This document shows, one piece after another, positions 6,736 through 15,401 of a DNA stretch of 64,000 bases. Location: positions 1 through 64,000 of the forward strand of contig NZ_JAHXYW010000011.1 in assembly GCF_019969725.1 (NCBI RefSeq). Direction: 5' to 3'. The stretch is from Neobacillus bataviensis (GTDB lineage Bacteria; Bacillota; Bacilli; Bacillales_B; DSM-18226). The notes beneath the pieces are model-generated. The model was not told the DNA's origin. It saw nothing but the letters and a program-made list of their open reading frames with translations, and searched no databases. How positions within the stretch are numbered: position 1 is the first letter of the stretch; every line of letters starts with the position of its first letter. The position numbers were made by a program, and so were the translations under genes.

Positions 6736-8923
6736 AGTAATCACCTTTTTGCTGCATAGTTGTTGGGATATAGATATTTACATGAAACCCTTTTTGAGGA
6801 GCAGAATTAAGTTCCACTTTTCCTTCTAAACTAAGAACTCTGTTTTCAATACCGGCAATCCCCATATGTTTAAATGAACCCCCAAAGCCGGATAAATCCA
6901 TTCCTATCCCATTATCAGCATAAGAAAAATGAATGATTTCCTCATTGCTGGTCAAATTCACCGTTACTTTCGTCGCCTTTGAATGCTTATTCGCATTATT
7001 TAACAGCTCTTGTACAATCCGATACAACCCCAGTATCTGATCTTCCGTCAGCGGATTTTGTAAGTCCGTTACTGAAAAATCAATTTCATAATTGGAAAAC
7101 ATTCGAGCGTATGAAAAAAGACTTTTTAACGATTCGACCAGACCCATTTTCAGGAGAAACGGAGGCCGCAATTCATTACAAGTAATTCTAATTTGGTGAA
7201 TCGCATCCAGCAGGCCTTCTTCTATTTGCATCAGTTCACCCTGTGTTTCCTCATTAAAATAAGATGAGGAGCGTAATGATTCAAGCTTGCGGTACCAGAT
7301 GATTAAATCCTGCAAAACAGAATCATGCAAGTCGCTCGAAAGCGATGCCCGTTCCTTTTCCGATAACCTATACAAAAGTTTTAATATCCATTTTGGGGTA
7401 GTGCTATAGGTGACCATATCCTCTAGACGTTTCATCAAATCTTCAGTCCGCTGCAAATTATCATAAAGGATGGTGACATAATGAACGGCAGTTTCAAGCC
7501 ACTCTTCCTCCATTTTTAGCAACGGTTGCTTGATGCCAATCCTTAAATAAATCCATTGCTCTTTTTCAGTAATCTTAACCCATTTTTCATTCTTGCTGCT
7601 CGGAACCCCTTCATGGTCTCTCGGTACTTCTTCAATAGATACTTCAGTAACTGGGAGTACCTGCTTTACTTCATCCATTAGCCGATTCTCAAGATCTGTT
7701 ACTTTCATGACGTTGGCAAGGTCGTTAGAGAAACGGTTGATGCTTTCTGTGAGTGACTTATATCTTTCTTCACTTTGGATTAACTCCTGCTCTTCCTTTT
7801 TTCGCTGGGTAATGTCTTTTACGATTCCATGTACACCATTGAGTTGTCCAGAAAGGAAGATAGGAACAAAGGTAATATTAACGATGCGCTGATCAGCATG
7901 CCTTGACCGAAGGATCCGACATTCGACATCCTTTGGCTCCCTCTTTTTCATAACCTCTGAAAGAACTTGATAAACATCGATATGGTCCTCATCATAAATC
8001 AACCCAAGAAAGCACCGGTCAGTAAGATTAGCAAACTCGATACCTGAAATTTTTTCAAATGACCGATTAGCGTTGACAAAATCCCCATTTAAATCAATGG
8101 AAAAAACCCCATCCAAATTATTTTCAAATAAGGACTTATATCGCTGTTCGCTCTCTTCTAATGCCAGCTCAGACCGTTTTTTCTCGGTAATATCCAAGCT
8201 TATGCCATCAAGGCGTTCAATCTCGCCCACATTATTCATATAAGGTTGGATGATCATTTGATTCCACCTTGTTTCTCCTTCTACATGGATGAATCGGATT
8301 TCGCTATTGACCGCCATACCTTGATCTAGTTTATTCTTCGCTTCTCCCATGAGCATCTCATTATCATCCGGATGGATATGGTCATGCATACGTATCGGAC
8401 TATTGACAATCTCATGTCTTGGGAGGCCAGCTAATTTTTCCATGCTTCCCGAGCAGAAGGTTAAGCGGGAAAAATCCTTATCCGTTGACCAGACAGCTGC
8501 GTTTACACTTTCCAAAATATTTTCGAGTAATTGCTCCGTCTTTTTTCTCTCCGTTATATCTCTCACAACGGCTACAACATATTTTACATTCCCAAAACTA
8601 TCGAAAACAGGCTTAACCTTTGTTTCAACATAAACGGTTGTACCCTGTGGGTGCAGCAAGCGATATTCCAAATCCATTGGCATTTTAGTTTGAACCACTT
8701 GAACGTGTAAGGAGCGGACGCGTTCTCGGTCCTCGGGATGAATAATTTCGAAGGCATCCATACCCACATATTGTTGAACGGTAAAACCTGAAATTTGTTG
8801 AATCGATGGTGATACATAACGAACAATTGCCTGATTATCAACAAGAACTATACCGTCAGATGTGTGATCAGCCACAATTTTGTACCTTATTTCTTCATTA
8901 AGAAGATCCGATTCACTTTTCAT
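6716..8923 (-). CDS. PAS-rich sensor histidine kinase (HisKA_3 type, ComP-like core)
   Basis: The protein has 735 residues and no membrane segment, so it should be cytoplasmic. Three PAS/PAC modules are visible ('RYVSPSIQQISGF', 'TFCSGSMEKLAGL', 'VNANRSFEKISGI'), each closing with a 'DITERKK/DITEKKR/DITQRKK' signature. A linker domain (about 385-515), a HisKA_3 dimerisation region with phospho-acceptor His in 'SSDLHDSVLQD' (near 532) and an ATPase domain ('NNANKHS', 'DNGIGMD') follow. Bacillus ComP has a similar kinase core behind a membrane domain; here PAS domains replace it. AAAGGGGAGAG precedes the ATG. Confidence 0.9.
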   Translation of the reverse strand: MKSESDLLNEEIRYKIVADHTSDGIVLVDNQAIVRYVSPSIQQISGFTVQQYVGMDAFEIIHPEDRERVRSLHVQVVQTKMPMDLEYRLLHPQGTTVYVETKVKPVFDSFGNVKYVVAVVRDITERKKTEQLLENILESVNAAVWSTDKDFSRLTFCSGSMEKLAGLPRHEIVNSPIRMHDHIHPDDNEMLMGEAKNKLDQGMAVNSEIRFIHVEGETRWNQMIIQPYMNNVGEIERLDGISLDITEKKRSELALEESEQRYKSLFENNLDGVFSIDLNGDFVNANRSFEKISGIEFANLTDRCFLGLIYDEDHIDVYQVLSEVMKKREPKDVECRILRSRHADQRIVNITFVPIFLSGQLNGVHGIVKDITQRKKEEQELIQSEERYKSLTESINRFSNDLANVMKVTDLENRLMDEVKQVLPVTEVSIEEVPRDHEGVPSSKNEKWVKITEKEQWIYLRIGIKQPLLKMEEEWLETAVHYVTILYDNLQRTEDLMKRLEDMVTYSTTPKWILKLLYRLSEKERASLSSDLHDSVLQDLIIWYRKLESLRSSSYFNEETQGELMQIEEGLLDAIHQIRITCNELRPPFLLKMGLVESLKSLFSYARMFSNYEIDFSVTDLQNPLTEDQILGLYRIVQELLNNANKHSKATKVTVNLTSNEEIIHFSYADNGIGMDLSGFGGSFKHMGIAGIENRVLSLEGKVELNSAPQKGFHVNIYIPTTMQQKGDYYGNTIG

Positions 8924-8964
8924 TCTCTCTCCCCTTTGCTCTCCGTCTCTATTCTTTAATAATT

Positions 8965-9018
8965 ATTATAATAGAAGAAAAATATCGAAAACACGCAAAA
9001 TTATGGGGAAGGAACGCA
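8965..9018 (-). promoter_or_regulatory. Promoter of the kinase/regulator operon with phased boxes
   Basis: On the minus strand the -10 is a consensus TATAAT (8965-8970). ACGCA elements start at 8993 and 9014, 21 bp apart. The first is 28 bp from the -10 and reads ACGCA-N6-TGGGG, two mismatches from the CCGCA-N6-TGYGG sites downstream. The arrangement implies autoregulation by the ComA-like regulator. The RNase J gene lies on the other side. Confidence 0.6.
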
Positions 9019-9100
9019 ATTTATTAAAAGAACTTCCTAAATAAAGAAATTCTATAAGGGGATACTAATGTTAATCAATGGGAATTAGGAGGGTATCAAC

Positions 9101-10774
9101 TTGCAAAACAATGAAAACACATTATCCATTTTCGCCTTGGGCGGCATCAATGAAATCGGTAAAAACATGTACGTGGTTCAATATGGTGACGATATTATTG
9201 TCGTCGACTGCGGCGGTAAGTTTCCCGATGAAAGCTTGTTAGGTATCGATTTGATCATCCCTGATTTAACCTACTTAGAAGAGAATCAGGAAAAAATAAG
9301 AGCCTTAATTGTGACGCATGGACACGAAGACCATATCGGCGGGATCCCTTACTTTTTAAAAAAATTAAATGTACCCATTTATGCGACCCAATTTACTTTA
9401 GGGTTAATCGAATTAAAAGTGGATGAGCATCGCCTTAAAGGGGATAGCAAACTGATCCCAATTGACTCGGAGTCCAGGCTTGAGCTGGGGCAGATAGATG
9501 TTTCCTTTTTCCGTGTCAGTCACAGTATTCCTGACTGCCTGGGCATTGTTTTTCATACACCTGAAGGAAACGTTGTCCATACCGGGGATTTCAAATTTGA
9601 TTTAACACCAGCTAATAACCAATTTTCAGATATTCATAAAATGGCCGATATCGGCAGCAAGGGTGTATTAGTTTTAATTTCGGAAAGTACCAATGCCGAA
9701 CGAACTGGACTATCCCCATCAGAACAAATGGTAGGACACCATATGGAAGAGGCATTTATGGATGCGCCAGGAAAAATAATCGTATCGACCTTTGCATCTA
9801 ATGTGAATCGAGTTCAGCAAGTCGTCCAGGCAGCTATCAAAACAAACCGGAAGCTGGCACTTTTAGGCCGGAGCATGGTGAATGTGGTTTCCGTCGCCAT
9901 TGAACGGGGATATCTCGATGTGCCGGAAGGAATGCTGATCGAGGCAATGGAAGTTGATAAACTTGCTCCTGAAAAGGTCGCGATTCTCTGTACCGGAAGT
10001 CAGGGGGAACCAATGGCCGCCCTAGCCCGCCTTGCAAGCGGCAACTATCGTGATGTAGCGATTTACCCTGGAGATACGGTTATTTTAGCGGCATCCCCGA
10101 TACCCGGTAATGAAAAGGATGTTTCAAAGATCATCGACAACTTATTTCAACTGGGGGCAAAAGTGATTTATGGTTCTGGCAGTACCACCGGAATGCATGT
10201 TTCCGGACATGGCTATCAGGAGGACTTGAAGCTGATGCTTACCTTTATGAAACCAACCTATTTTATCCCGATCCATGGTGAGTATCGAATGCTGCACCAT
10301 CACCGACTCCTCGCCGAAGCGATTGGAGTGGAGAAAGGAAATACCTTCATTATTAAAAATGGAGATGTCGTCGATATTGAAAACGGGGTGGCCAGGCAGA
10401 CTAGGAGAATACCTGCTGGAGATACGTATGTAGACGGAATGGGTGTCGGTGATATTGGAGAAATTGTGCTGCGCGACCGGAGGCAGCTTTCTGAGGACGG
10501 AATGCTTGTGATTGTTGTAACCATTAGTAAAGCAGACCGGAAAATTATTTCAGGTCCTGACACCATTACCCGCGGTTTCGTTTATGCGAGAAATTCCGAT
10601 GAGCTCCTGAAAGAAGTGAATCGTCTTGTAAAGAAAACCGTCACCGACCTGCAGGAAGAAAACAGACATCAATGGAATGTCATGAAACAAAGCATCAAAA
10701 AATCTGTCGGACAATATTTATTCACCCAAACAAAACGCAAACCAATGATCCTCCCCATCATTATCGAAATTTGA
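9101..10774 (+). CDS. rnj: Ribonuclease J family (5'-3' exo/endoribonuclease)
   Basis: The protein has 557 residues, the usual RNase J length. A metallo-beta-lactamase/beta-CASP catalytic core runs from residue 8, with zinc ligands in 'THGHEDHIGG' (near 72-81), 'HSIPD' and 'HTGDFKFD'. The beta-CASP segment includes 'CTGSQGEPMAAL' and 'PIHGEYRM', and the C-terminal domain ends 'KRKPMILPIIIEI', as in RnjA. The start is TTG (9101) with AGGAGGG 7 bases upstream. It stands alone and lacks the rpoY neighbour usual for Bacillus rnjA, so it may be an extra paralogue. Role: RNA decay and maturation. Confidence 0.9.
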   Translation: MQNNENTLSIFALGGINEIGKNMYVVQYGDDIIVVDCGGKFPDESLLGIDLIIPDLTYLEENQEKIRALIVTHGHEDHIGGIPYFLKKLNVPIYATQFTLGLIELKVDEHRLKGDSKLIPIDSESRLELGQIDVSFFRVSHSIPDCLGIVFHTPEGNVVHTGDFKFDLTPANNQFSDIHKMADIGSKGVLVLISESTNAERTGLSPSEQMVGHHMEEAFMDAPGKIIVSTFASNVNRVQQVVQAAIKTNRKLALLGRSMVNVVSVAIERGYLDVPEGMLIEAMEVDKLAPEKVAILCTGSQGEPMAALARLASGNYRDVAIYPGDTVILAASPIPGNEKDVSKIIDNLFQLGAKVIYGSGSTTGMHVSGHGYQEDLKLMLTFMKPTYFIPIHGEYRMLHHHRLLAEAIGVEKGNTFIIKNGDVVDIENGVARQTRRIPAGDTYVDGMGVGDIGEIVLRDRRQLSEDGMLVIVVTISKADRKIISGPDTITRGFVYARNSDELLKEVNRLVKKTVTDLQEENRHQWNVMKQSIKKSVGQYLFTQTKRKPMILPIIIEI

Positions 10775-10793
10775 TACGGTACCCCCGTATAGC

Positions 10794-10849
10794 GGTGTCA
10801 GGCACCACCCGTGGACAAATGTCCACGGAGGGTGCCTGACACCTTTTTT
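10794..10849 (+). terminator. Terminator made from a GGTGTCAGGCACC repeat hairpin
   Basis: GGTGTCAGGCACC (10794-10806) pairs with GGTGCCTGACACC (10831-10843). A second inner stem CGTGGAC/GTCCACG lies inside and T6 follows. It ends the RNase J transcript. A decayed relative lies at 28463-28516. Confidence 0.85.
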
Positions 10850-10862
10850 AATTCCAAAGTGG

Positions 10863-10926
10863 TTGACCGAAATAATAATTCGCAGTATAATCTAAACATA
10901 AGTTTAATACTTAAACAAAAGTTTAA
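10863..10926 (+). promoter_or_regulatory. Promoter and GTTTAA operator cluster of the pseudouridine operon
   Basis: The -35 is TTGACC (10863-10868) and the -10 a consensus TATAAT (10886-10891), 17 bp apart. Immediately downstream lies GTTTAA-tac-TTAAAC (10902-10916), with a third GTTTAA at 10921-10926. The inverted repeat sits in the early transcribed region, a repressor-type position. The HTH domain on PsuK is a candidate binder (inference). Confidence 0.65.
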
Positions 10927-10973
10927 AACGAATTACCGCATCATAAATCAATCATCCTAAGGGGGAACATAAA

Positions 10974-12047
10974 GTGAAAAAACGTAAAATTGGAATAGCA
11001 TTATCACTTGTTCTTGCAGCCGGCACGCTATTAGGTGCTTGCGGTAAAAGTAATGATAGTAAAGGTAACGGAGCAGATAATAAAAAGACTTTCTCTGTAG
11101 GTATGGTAACTGACATCGGCGGTGTTGATGACAAATCCTTTAACCAATCTTCTTGGGAAGGTCTCAAAAATTTTGGTAAAGAAAATAGCTTAAAGAAAGG
11201 CAAGGGCGGCTATGATTACCTTCAATCCAAATCGGATGCCGATTATACAACAAACTTAAATACACTTGTCCGCCAAGGATTTGATTTAGTTTATGCGATC
11301 GGATTCTTAATGCCATCAGCAGTTGAGGAAATTGCTAAACAACAAAAAGATTCTAAATTTGCGATTGTCGATGCCGAAGTAAAACTGCCAAACGTTGCAA
11401 GTATTTTATTTAAAGAGCAAGAAGCAGGATTCCTTGCGGGTATAGCAGCCGCTAAAACAACAAAATCCGATCATATCGGTTTTATTGGCGGGATGGAGAT
11501 TCCTGTTGTCGAGCGCTTCGAAACTGGATTTTTAGCCGGAGTAAAAGCGGCTAAACCAGAGGTAAAAGTTGATGTTCAATATGCAGGAGCATTTGACAAG
11601 GCGGAGGTTGGTCAAGCGATCGCTTCTAAAATGTATTCTTCTGGAGCGGACGTAATCTTCCACGCAGCAGGAGCATCCGGTGTCGGTCTATTCAAAGAAG
11701 CCAATGACCGCAAGAAAAAAGATCCGAGTAAAGACATTTGGGCCATTGGTGTAGACCGTGACCAAGCAGACATGGGTCAGGATGTTGTCCTTACCTCCGC
11801 TTTAAAACGTGTTGACGTAGCCGTTAAAGATCTTGCAACCAAAACAAAAGCTGGCAATTTTCCTGGTGGAGAAGTCGCGTTATACGGTTTAACAGAAGAT
11901 GGTGTAGGCTTAGCACCAATCAATGCAAAAGCTGCTAACAAAGCTGAAATTGAAGCTGTAGTTAAAGAATGGATTGAAAAGATTAAGTCTGGTGCAGTAA
12001 AAGTTCCTGAAACACAGGAAGAATTAAAAGCCTTCAATCCAAAGTAA
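10974..12047 (+). CDS. BMP-family (PnrA/Med-like) nucleoside-binding lipoprotein
   Basis: The protein has 357 residues. It has a lipoprotein signal peptide with lipobox 'LLGAC' (Cys23) and a BMP fold with 'VGMVTDIGGVDDKSFNQSSW', 'GFIGGMEIPVVERFETGF' and 'IGVDRDQADMG'. BMP proteins are the receptors of nucleoside ABC importers. The GTG at 10974 is chosen because AAGGGGGAAC precedes it. psuK follows 33 bases on, so the natural ligand is likely pseudouridine (inference from context). No permease or ATPase gene is in the window; those must be encoded elsewhere. Confidence 0.88.
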   Translation: MKKRKIGIALSLVLAAGTLLGACGKSNDSKGNGADNKKTFSVGMVTDIGGVDDKSFNQSSWEGLKNFGKENSLKKGKGGYDYLQSKSDADYTTNLNTLVRQGFDLVYAIGFLMPSAVEEIAKQQKDSKFAIVDAEVKLPNVASILFKEQEAGFLAGIAAAKTTKSDHIGFIGGMEIPVVERFETGFLAGVKAAKPEVKVDVQYAGAFDKAEVGQAIASKMYSSGADVIFHAAGASGVGLFKEANDRKKKDPSKDIWAIGVDRDQADMGQDVVLTSALKRVDVAVKDLATKTKAGNFPGGEVALYGLTEDGVGLAPINAKAANKAEIEAVVKEWIEKIKSGAVKVPETQEELKAFNPK

Positions 12048-12080
12048 TAGCTTATTTACAAGATAAATGGGGTGATTTCT

Positions 12081-13184
12081 GTGCCTGAAAGTATGACAGA
12101 AAAAGAACAAACGATTTTGGATTTAATACGCAAGAACCCCTATGTTTCACAGCAAGAGCTTGCTCAAATATTAGGATTATCCCGGCCTTCTATTGCCAAT
12201 ATTATTTCTGGTTTAATTAAGAAAGGAAATATTTTAGGCAGAGCTTATATTTTAAATGAATCACAGCACGTAATCTGTATCGGCGGGGCTAATATTGACC
12301 GTAAATTCCACGTCAAGGAAAAAGCCCAGTTAGGTACCTCGAATCCGATTTATGCTACACAAAATGCAGGCGGGGTTGCTCGGAATATCGCCGAAAACCT
12401 TGGACGGCTTGGGTTAGAAGTGTCACTTATCTCTACAAGCGGCGCCGATAAGGACTGGTCAATTATTGAGGAAGCATCCTCTCTTTACATGAACTTAGAA
12501 ACGGTGACCCAATTCCCTGAAAAATCAACTGGCTCCTACACGGCTGTATTGGACTCGACCGGAGAATTAATTATTGCGTTAGCGGATATGGAAGTATATG
12601 AGGCGATTACACCGGATCTGCTGCTTAAGCATGATGTCATCCTGAGTAGATCGAAATGTATTATGGTCGATTTAAATTGTCCGAAAGAAACGGTCCAATT
12701 CTTGTGTCATTTCGCCAAAAGCCATGACATTCCGATCGTTTTAATTCCCGTTTCTTCTCCAAAGATGAATCGGTTACCTGATGATTTAGACGGTGTTACA
12801 TGGCTTATTACGAACCGGGATGAATCAGAATCCTACTTCCATATGGAAATTAATAATGAAGAAGATTGGAAAAATGCTGTAGGAAAGTGGTTATCACTTG
12901 GGATAGCCAACGTGGTCATAACCAATGGAAAAAAAGGATCAATGATTGGGAATAAAACTGAGGGGATTTTTCAGGTACCTTCTATTGAAACGAAGGAAAT
13001 TGTCGACGTAACAGGGGCAGGGGATGCTTTTTCCTCCGCAGTTATTTACTCCTGGTTAGAAGGTAAATCTCTAATTGAAATTGCTAAAGCCGGAAGCATT
13101 AATGCATCGAAAACACTGCAATCATCTTATACCGTAAGACAGGATTTATCCGCAGAAAAATTACAAAAAGACATGGAGGAATAA
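12081..13184 (+). CDS. psuK: Pseudouridine kinase with N-terminal HTH (PfkB family)
   Basis: The protein has 367 residues. The first 55 form a winged helix ('[20 protein letters not shown]'). Residues about 60-360 are a PfkB sugar kinase: an N-terminal '[12 protein letters not shown]', glycine-rich '[17 protein letters not shown]', and the catalytic Asp in '[12 protein letters not shown]'. It phosphorylates pseudouridine to pseudouridine 5'-phosphate. The GTG at 12081 follows GGGGTGA; in-frame GTG 12072 lies within that site, and ATG 12093 is a possible alternative. psuG follows after 2 bases. The HTH suggests the kinase may also regulate the operon (inference). Confidence 0.88.
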   Translation: MPESMTEKEQTILDLIRKNPYVSQQELAQILGLSRPSIANIISGLIKKGNILGRAYILNESQHVICIGGANIDRKFHVKEKAQLGTSNPIYATQNAGGVARNIAENLGRLGLEVSLISTSGADKDWSIIEEASSLYMNLETVTQFPEKSTGSYTAVLDSTGELIIALADMEVYEAITPDLLLKHDVILSRSKCIMVDLNCPKETVQFLCHFAKSHDIPIVLIPVSSPKMNRLPDDLDGVTWLITNRDESESYFHMEINNEEDWKNAVGKWLSLGIANVVITNGKKGSMIGNKTEGIFQVPSIETKEIVDVTGAGDAFSSAVIYSWLEGKSLIEIAKAGSINASKTLQSSYTVRQDLSAEKLQKDMEE

Positions 13185-13186
13185 TC

Positions 13187-14101
13187 ATGAAACAATATAT
13201 TACATTATCAGAAGAAGTACGTGCTGCTAAGGAACAAGGAAAACCAATCGTTGCCCTGGAGTCTACGATTATCTCTCACGGTATGCCTTATCCACAGAAT
13301 GTGCAAACTGCCCGCGAAGTGGAACAAATTGTCCGTGATCATGGAGCCGTACCAGCTACTATTGCGATTATTGATGGGAAAATTAAAATCGGTCTATCCG
13401 ATGAAGAGCTTGAAATGTTCGGTAAAAGTTCAGATGTTGCCAAAGCATCACGACGCGATTTAGCCTATTTAATCGCGACTAAAAAACTTGGGGCTACAAC
13501 GGTTGCCGCAACCATGATTTGCGCAGAAGCAGCAGGAATTAACATCTTCGTAACGGGTGGTATTGGCGGTGCGCACCGCGGTGCTGAGACTACGATGGAT
13601 ATCTCTGCAGACCTTGAAGAGCTTGGTCAAACAAACGTCGCGGTTATTTGTGCGGGTGCCAAATCAATTTTAGATTTAGGTTTAACCATGGAATATCTTG
13701 AAACAAAAGGTGTGCCTGTTATTGGCTATCAAACTGATGTGCTCCCTGCTTTCTATACACGCAGTAGTGAATTCGCGCTAAACTTACGTGCTGATGATGT
13801 CGACACAATCGCCTCTACGTTAAAAGTAAAATGGGATTTAAACCTTAAAGGCGGAGCCGTTATCGCCAACCCAATTCCTGAAGAATTTGCTATGGATGAA
13901 AAAGTCATTAATGGTGTCATTGAAGCAGCCTTAAAAGAGGCTGAAGAAAAGCATATTTCTGGTAAAGATGTAACACCATTCTTACTAGGCAAAGTCAAAG
14001 ACTTAACAGAAGGCAAAAGCTTGGATGCCAACATTGCTTTAGTGAAAAACAATGCCGTTGTCGGAGCTAAAATAGCAGTTAGTTTCAATGCAATGAAATA
14101 A
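13187..14101 (+). CDS. psuG: Pseudouridine-5'-phosphate glycosidase
   Basis: The protein has 304 residues, full length for PsuG. Family landmarks include '[17 protein letters not shown]' (residues 23-39), '[13 protein letters not shown]', '[14 protein letters not shown]', '[18 protein letters not shown]' and '[21 protein letters not shown]' with the conserved Lys. It cleaves the C-C glycosidic bond of pseudouridine 5'-phosphate to uracil and ribose 5-phosphate. A GGAGGA site precedes the ATG, 2 bases after psuK. It ends the operon at a GC-rich terminator. Confidence 0.95.
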   Translation: MKQYITLSEEVRAAKEQGKPIVALESTIISHGMPYPQNVQTAREVEQIVRDHGAVPATIAIIDGKIKIGLSDEELEMFGKSSDVAKASRRDLAYLIATKKLGATTVAATMICAEAAGINIFVTGGIGGAHRGAETTMDISADLEELGQTNVAVICAGAKSILDLGLTMEYLETKGVPVIGYQTDVLPAFYTRSSEFALNLRADDVDTIASTLKVKWDLNLKGGAVIANPIPEEFAMDEKVINGVIEAALKEAEEKHISGKDVTPFLLGKVKDLTEGKSLDANIALVKNNAVVGAKIAVSFNAMK

Positions 14102-14109
14102 TTTATTTT

Positions 14110-14135
14110 GGGGAGCGGATCGCTCCCCATTTTTT
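14110..14135 (+). terminator. Terminator of the pseudouridine operon
   Basis: GGGGAGCG (14110-14117) and CGCTCCCC (14121-14128) form a perfect 8-bp stem with a 3-base loop, followed by T6. It overlaps the stop codon of the convergent add gene by two bases. Confidence 0.85.
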
Positions 14136-15126
14136 ATAGATACTTTCTGAGCTTTTCCTTAGTTTCTTGGTCAGCAAAGGATGCTTCAACACTGTTGATG
14201 TAGATTTGTCTATATTCCTCGTAATTAGCCTTAAATTCTTCAAAAACGATATTGCATTCATTCGTCATCGTTGTATTGGAAACGGTTCTGTTGTCTGTAT
14301 TTACGGTGACTTTGATGCCATCCTTGTGGAAATCATAGATGGGATGATCGCTATATTGATTCACTGCTTTTGTTTGGACATTGCTTGTCGGGCACATTTC
14401 CAGCACGACTTGTTTTTCCTTAACGATGTTATAGGCCGCCTCGCAGTCTCTGATAAAAACCCCATGGCCGATTCTTTCAGCACCTAAAAGCTCAACGGCT
14501 TCCAGCACATTTTCGCCGATTCCCGTTTCACCTGCATGAATGGTGACTCTGTAGCCATATTCTCTGGCAAGAGCGATTGGTTCTACGAATTTTCTAGAGA
14601 ATCCAGCCTCTTCAGAAGCACATAAGTCGATCGCCACTACCCCTTTACCTAGGAATCTCTTTCCTTTTTCAACAACCTCAAAAGCACTTACTGGAGACAT
14701 CGTTCTCATGCATGACAGGATTAGGTTTCCCTTAATATCGAATTGGGCTTCTGCATCCTTCATTCCCTCTATCACACTTTGGATGATTTCTTCAACGTCT
14801 AATCCTTTTTTCGTATGAAGTAAAGGTGCATACCGAACCTCCATATATTTCACATTTTCCTTTGCCGCATCTTCAAACAGCTCAAACGTAATTCTTTTTA
14901 GATTTTCCTTTGACTGCATGACCAAATTGGGGATTGCAAATTTCTCCAAATATTCATCGAGTGATTCGCATTCCAATGGTGCAATGAGATCCCTTTGGAG
15001 TTTTTCCGCTTCAAAAGACGGAAGTTGTATGCCCTCTTTCTTTGCAATATCAATAATCGTTTCCGGTCTAAGACTGCCATCTAAATGGCAATGTAGTTCT
15101 ATTTTAGGTAAAGTTTCGAAGTTCAT
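14134..15126 (-). CDS. add: Adenosine deaminase
   Basis: The protein has 330 residues, the usual length. The metal-dependent deaminase fold shows 'KIELHCHLDGS' (two zinc His), 'VTIHAGETG' with catalytic Glu, 'GAERIGHGVF' with zinc-site His, 'CPTSNVQT' and 'VNTDNRTVS' with the zinc-site Asp. It converts adenosine to inosine in purine salvage. AAGGAGGT precedes the ATG. A U74-type purine riboswitch lies upstream, tying expression to adenine. An adenine-specific deaminase cannot be fully excluded from sequence alone. Confidence 0.92.
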   Translation of the reverse strand: MNFETLPKIELHCHLDGSLRPETIIDIAKKEGIQLPSFEAEKLQRDLIAPLECESLDEYLEKFAIPNLVMQSKENLKRITFELFEDAAKENVKYMEVRYAPLLHTKKGLDVEEIIQSVIEGMKDAEAQFDIKGNLILSCMRTMSPVSAFEVVEKGKRFLGKGVVAIDLCASEEAGFSRKFVEPIALAREYGYRVTIHAGETGIGENVLEAVELLGAERIGHGVFIRDCEAAYNIVKEKQVVLEMCPTSNVQTKAVNQYSDHPIYDFHKDGIKVTVNTDNRTVSNTTMTNECNIVFEEFKANYEEYRQIYINSVEASFADQETKEKLRKYL

Positions 15127-15154
15127 TGTGGACCTCCTTAAATTTTTTTAAAAT

Positions 15155-15216
15155 AAAAAAAATTCCTGATTACGAAGAAAATACAGTTACGTGTACCTTC
15201 TTCGTAATCAGGAATT
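15155..15216 (-). terminator. Riboswitch-controlled terminator of add
   Basis: On the minus strand, 15216-15198 pairs perfectly over 19 bp with 15179-15161, and T-rich sequence follows (15162-15155). The 5' arm contains the 3' halves of riboswitch stems P3 and P1. A folded, ligand-bound aptamer should therefore block the terminator and turn add on. Confidence 0.85.
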
Positions 15217-15266
15217 ATTGGTTCCTGGTAGAAACCTCCAAACCATATTATTGGAGTTATACGAAA
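15200..15266 (-). ncRNA. Purine riboswitch, adenine class
   Basis: On the minus strand P1 (TTCGTA/TACGAA), P2 (CTCCAA/TTGGAG, loop TAATATGG), the conserved J2/3 GTTTCTACC and P3 (AGGAA/TTCCT, loop CCAATAA) are all present. The J3/1 segment reads GAT-TACGAA. The U at the position equivalent to 74 specifies adenine rather than guanine in this class. The layout equals the pbuE (ydhL) type 'on' switch. Confidence 0.93.
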
Positions 15267-15288
15267 TTTTTTTCATCAATTTTTATAA

Positions 15289-15317
15289 AGGATAATAGAA
15301 TTTATTTTTATTGTCAA
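15289..15317 (-). promoter_or_regulatory. Promoter of the add riboswitch transcript
   Basis: On the minus strand the -35 is consensus TTGACA (15312-15317). The -10 is TATCCT (15289-15294) at 17 bp; a TATTAT lies just upstream at shorter spacing. It is about 20 bp upstream of the aptamer. Confidence 0.6.
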
Positions 15318-15401
15318 GCAGCTCACTCAAACAAGTAATGTTTACTAGAGCATTCTGCTATAATTTTTATAACAATATTAAGAATAAGAAAGGCTGACTT
15401 T

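Noticed and set aside
14134..15126. add as adenine deaminase on account of the adenine riboswitch
   Set aside because: The motifs and length are those of adenosine deaminase, and adenine riboswitches are known upstream of add in other bacteria, so the usual name is kept.
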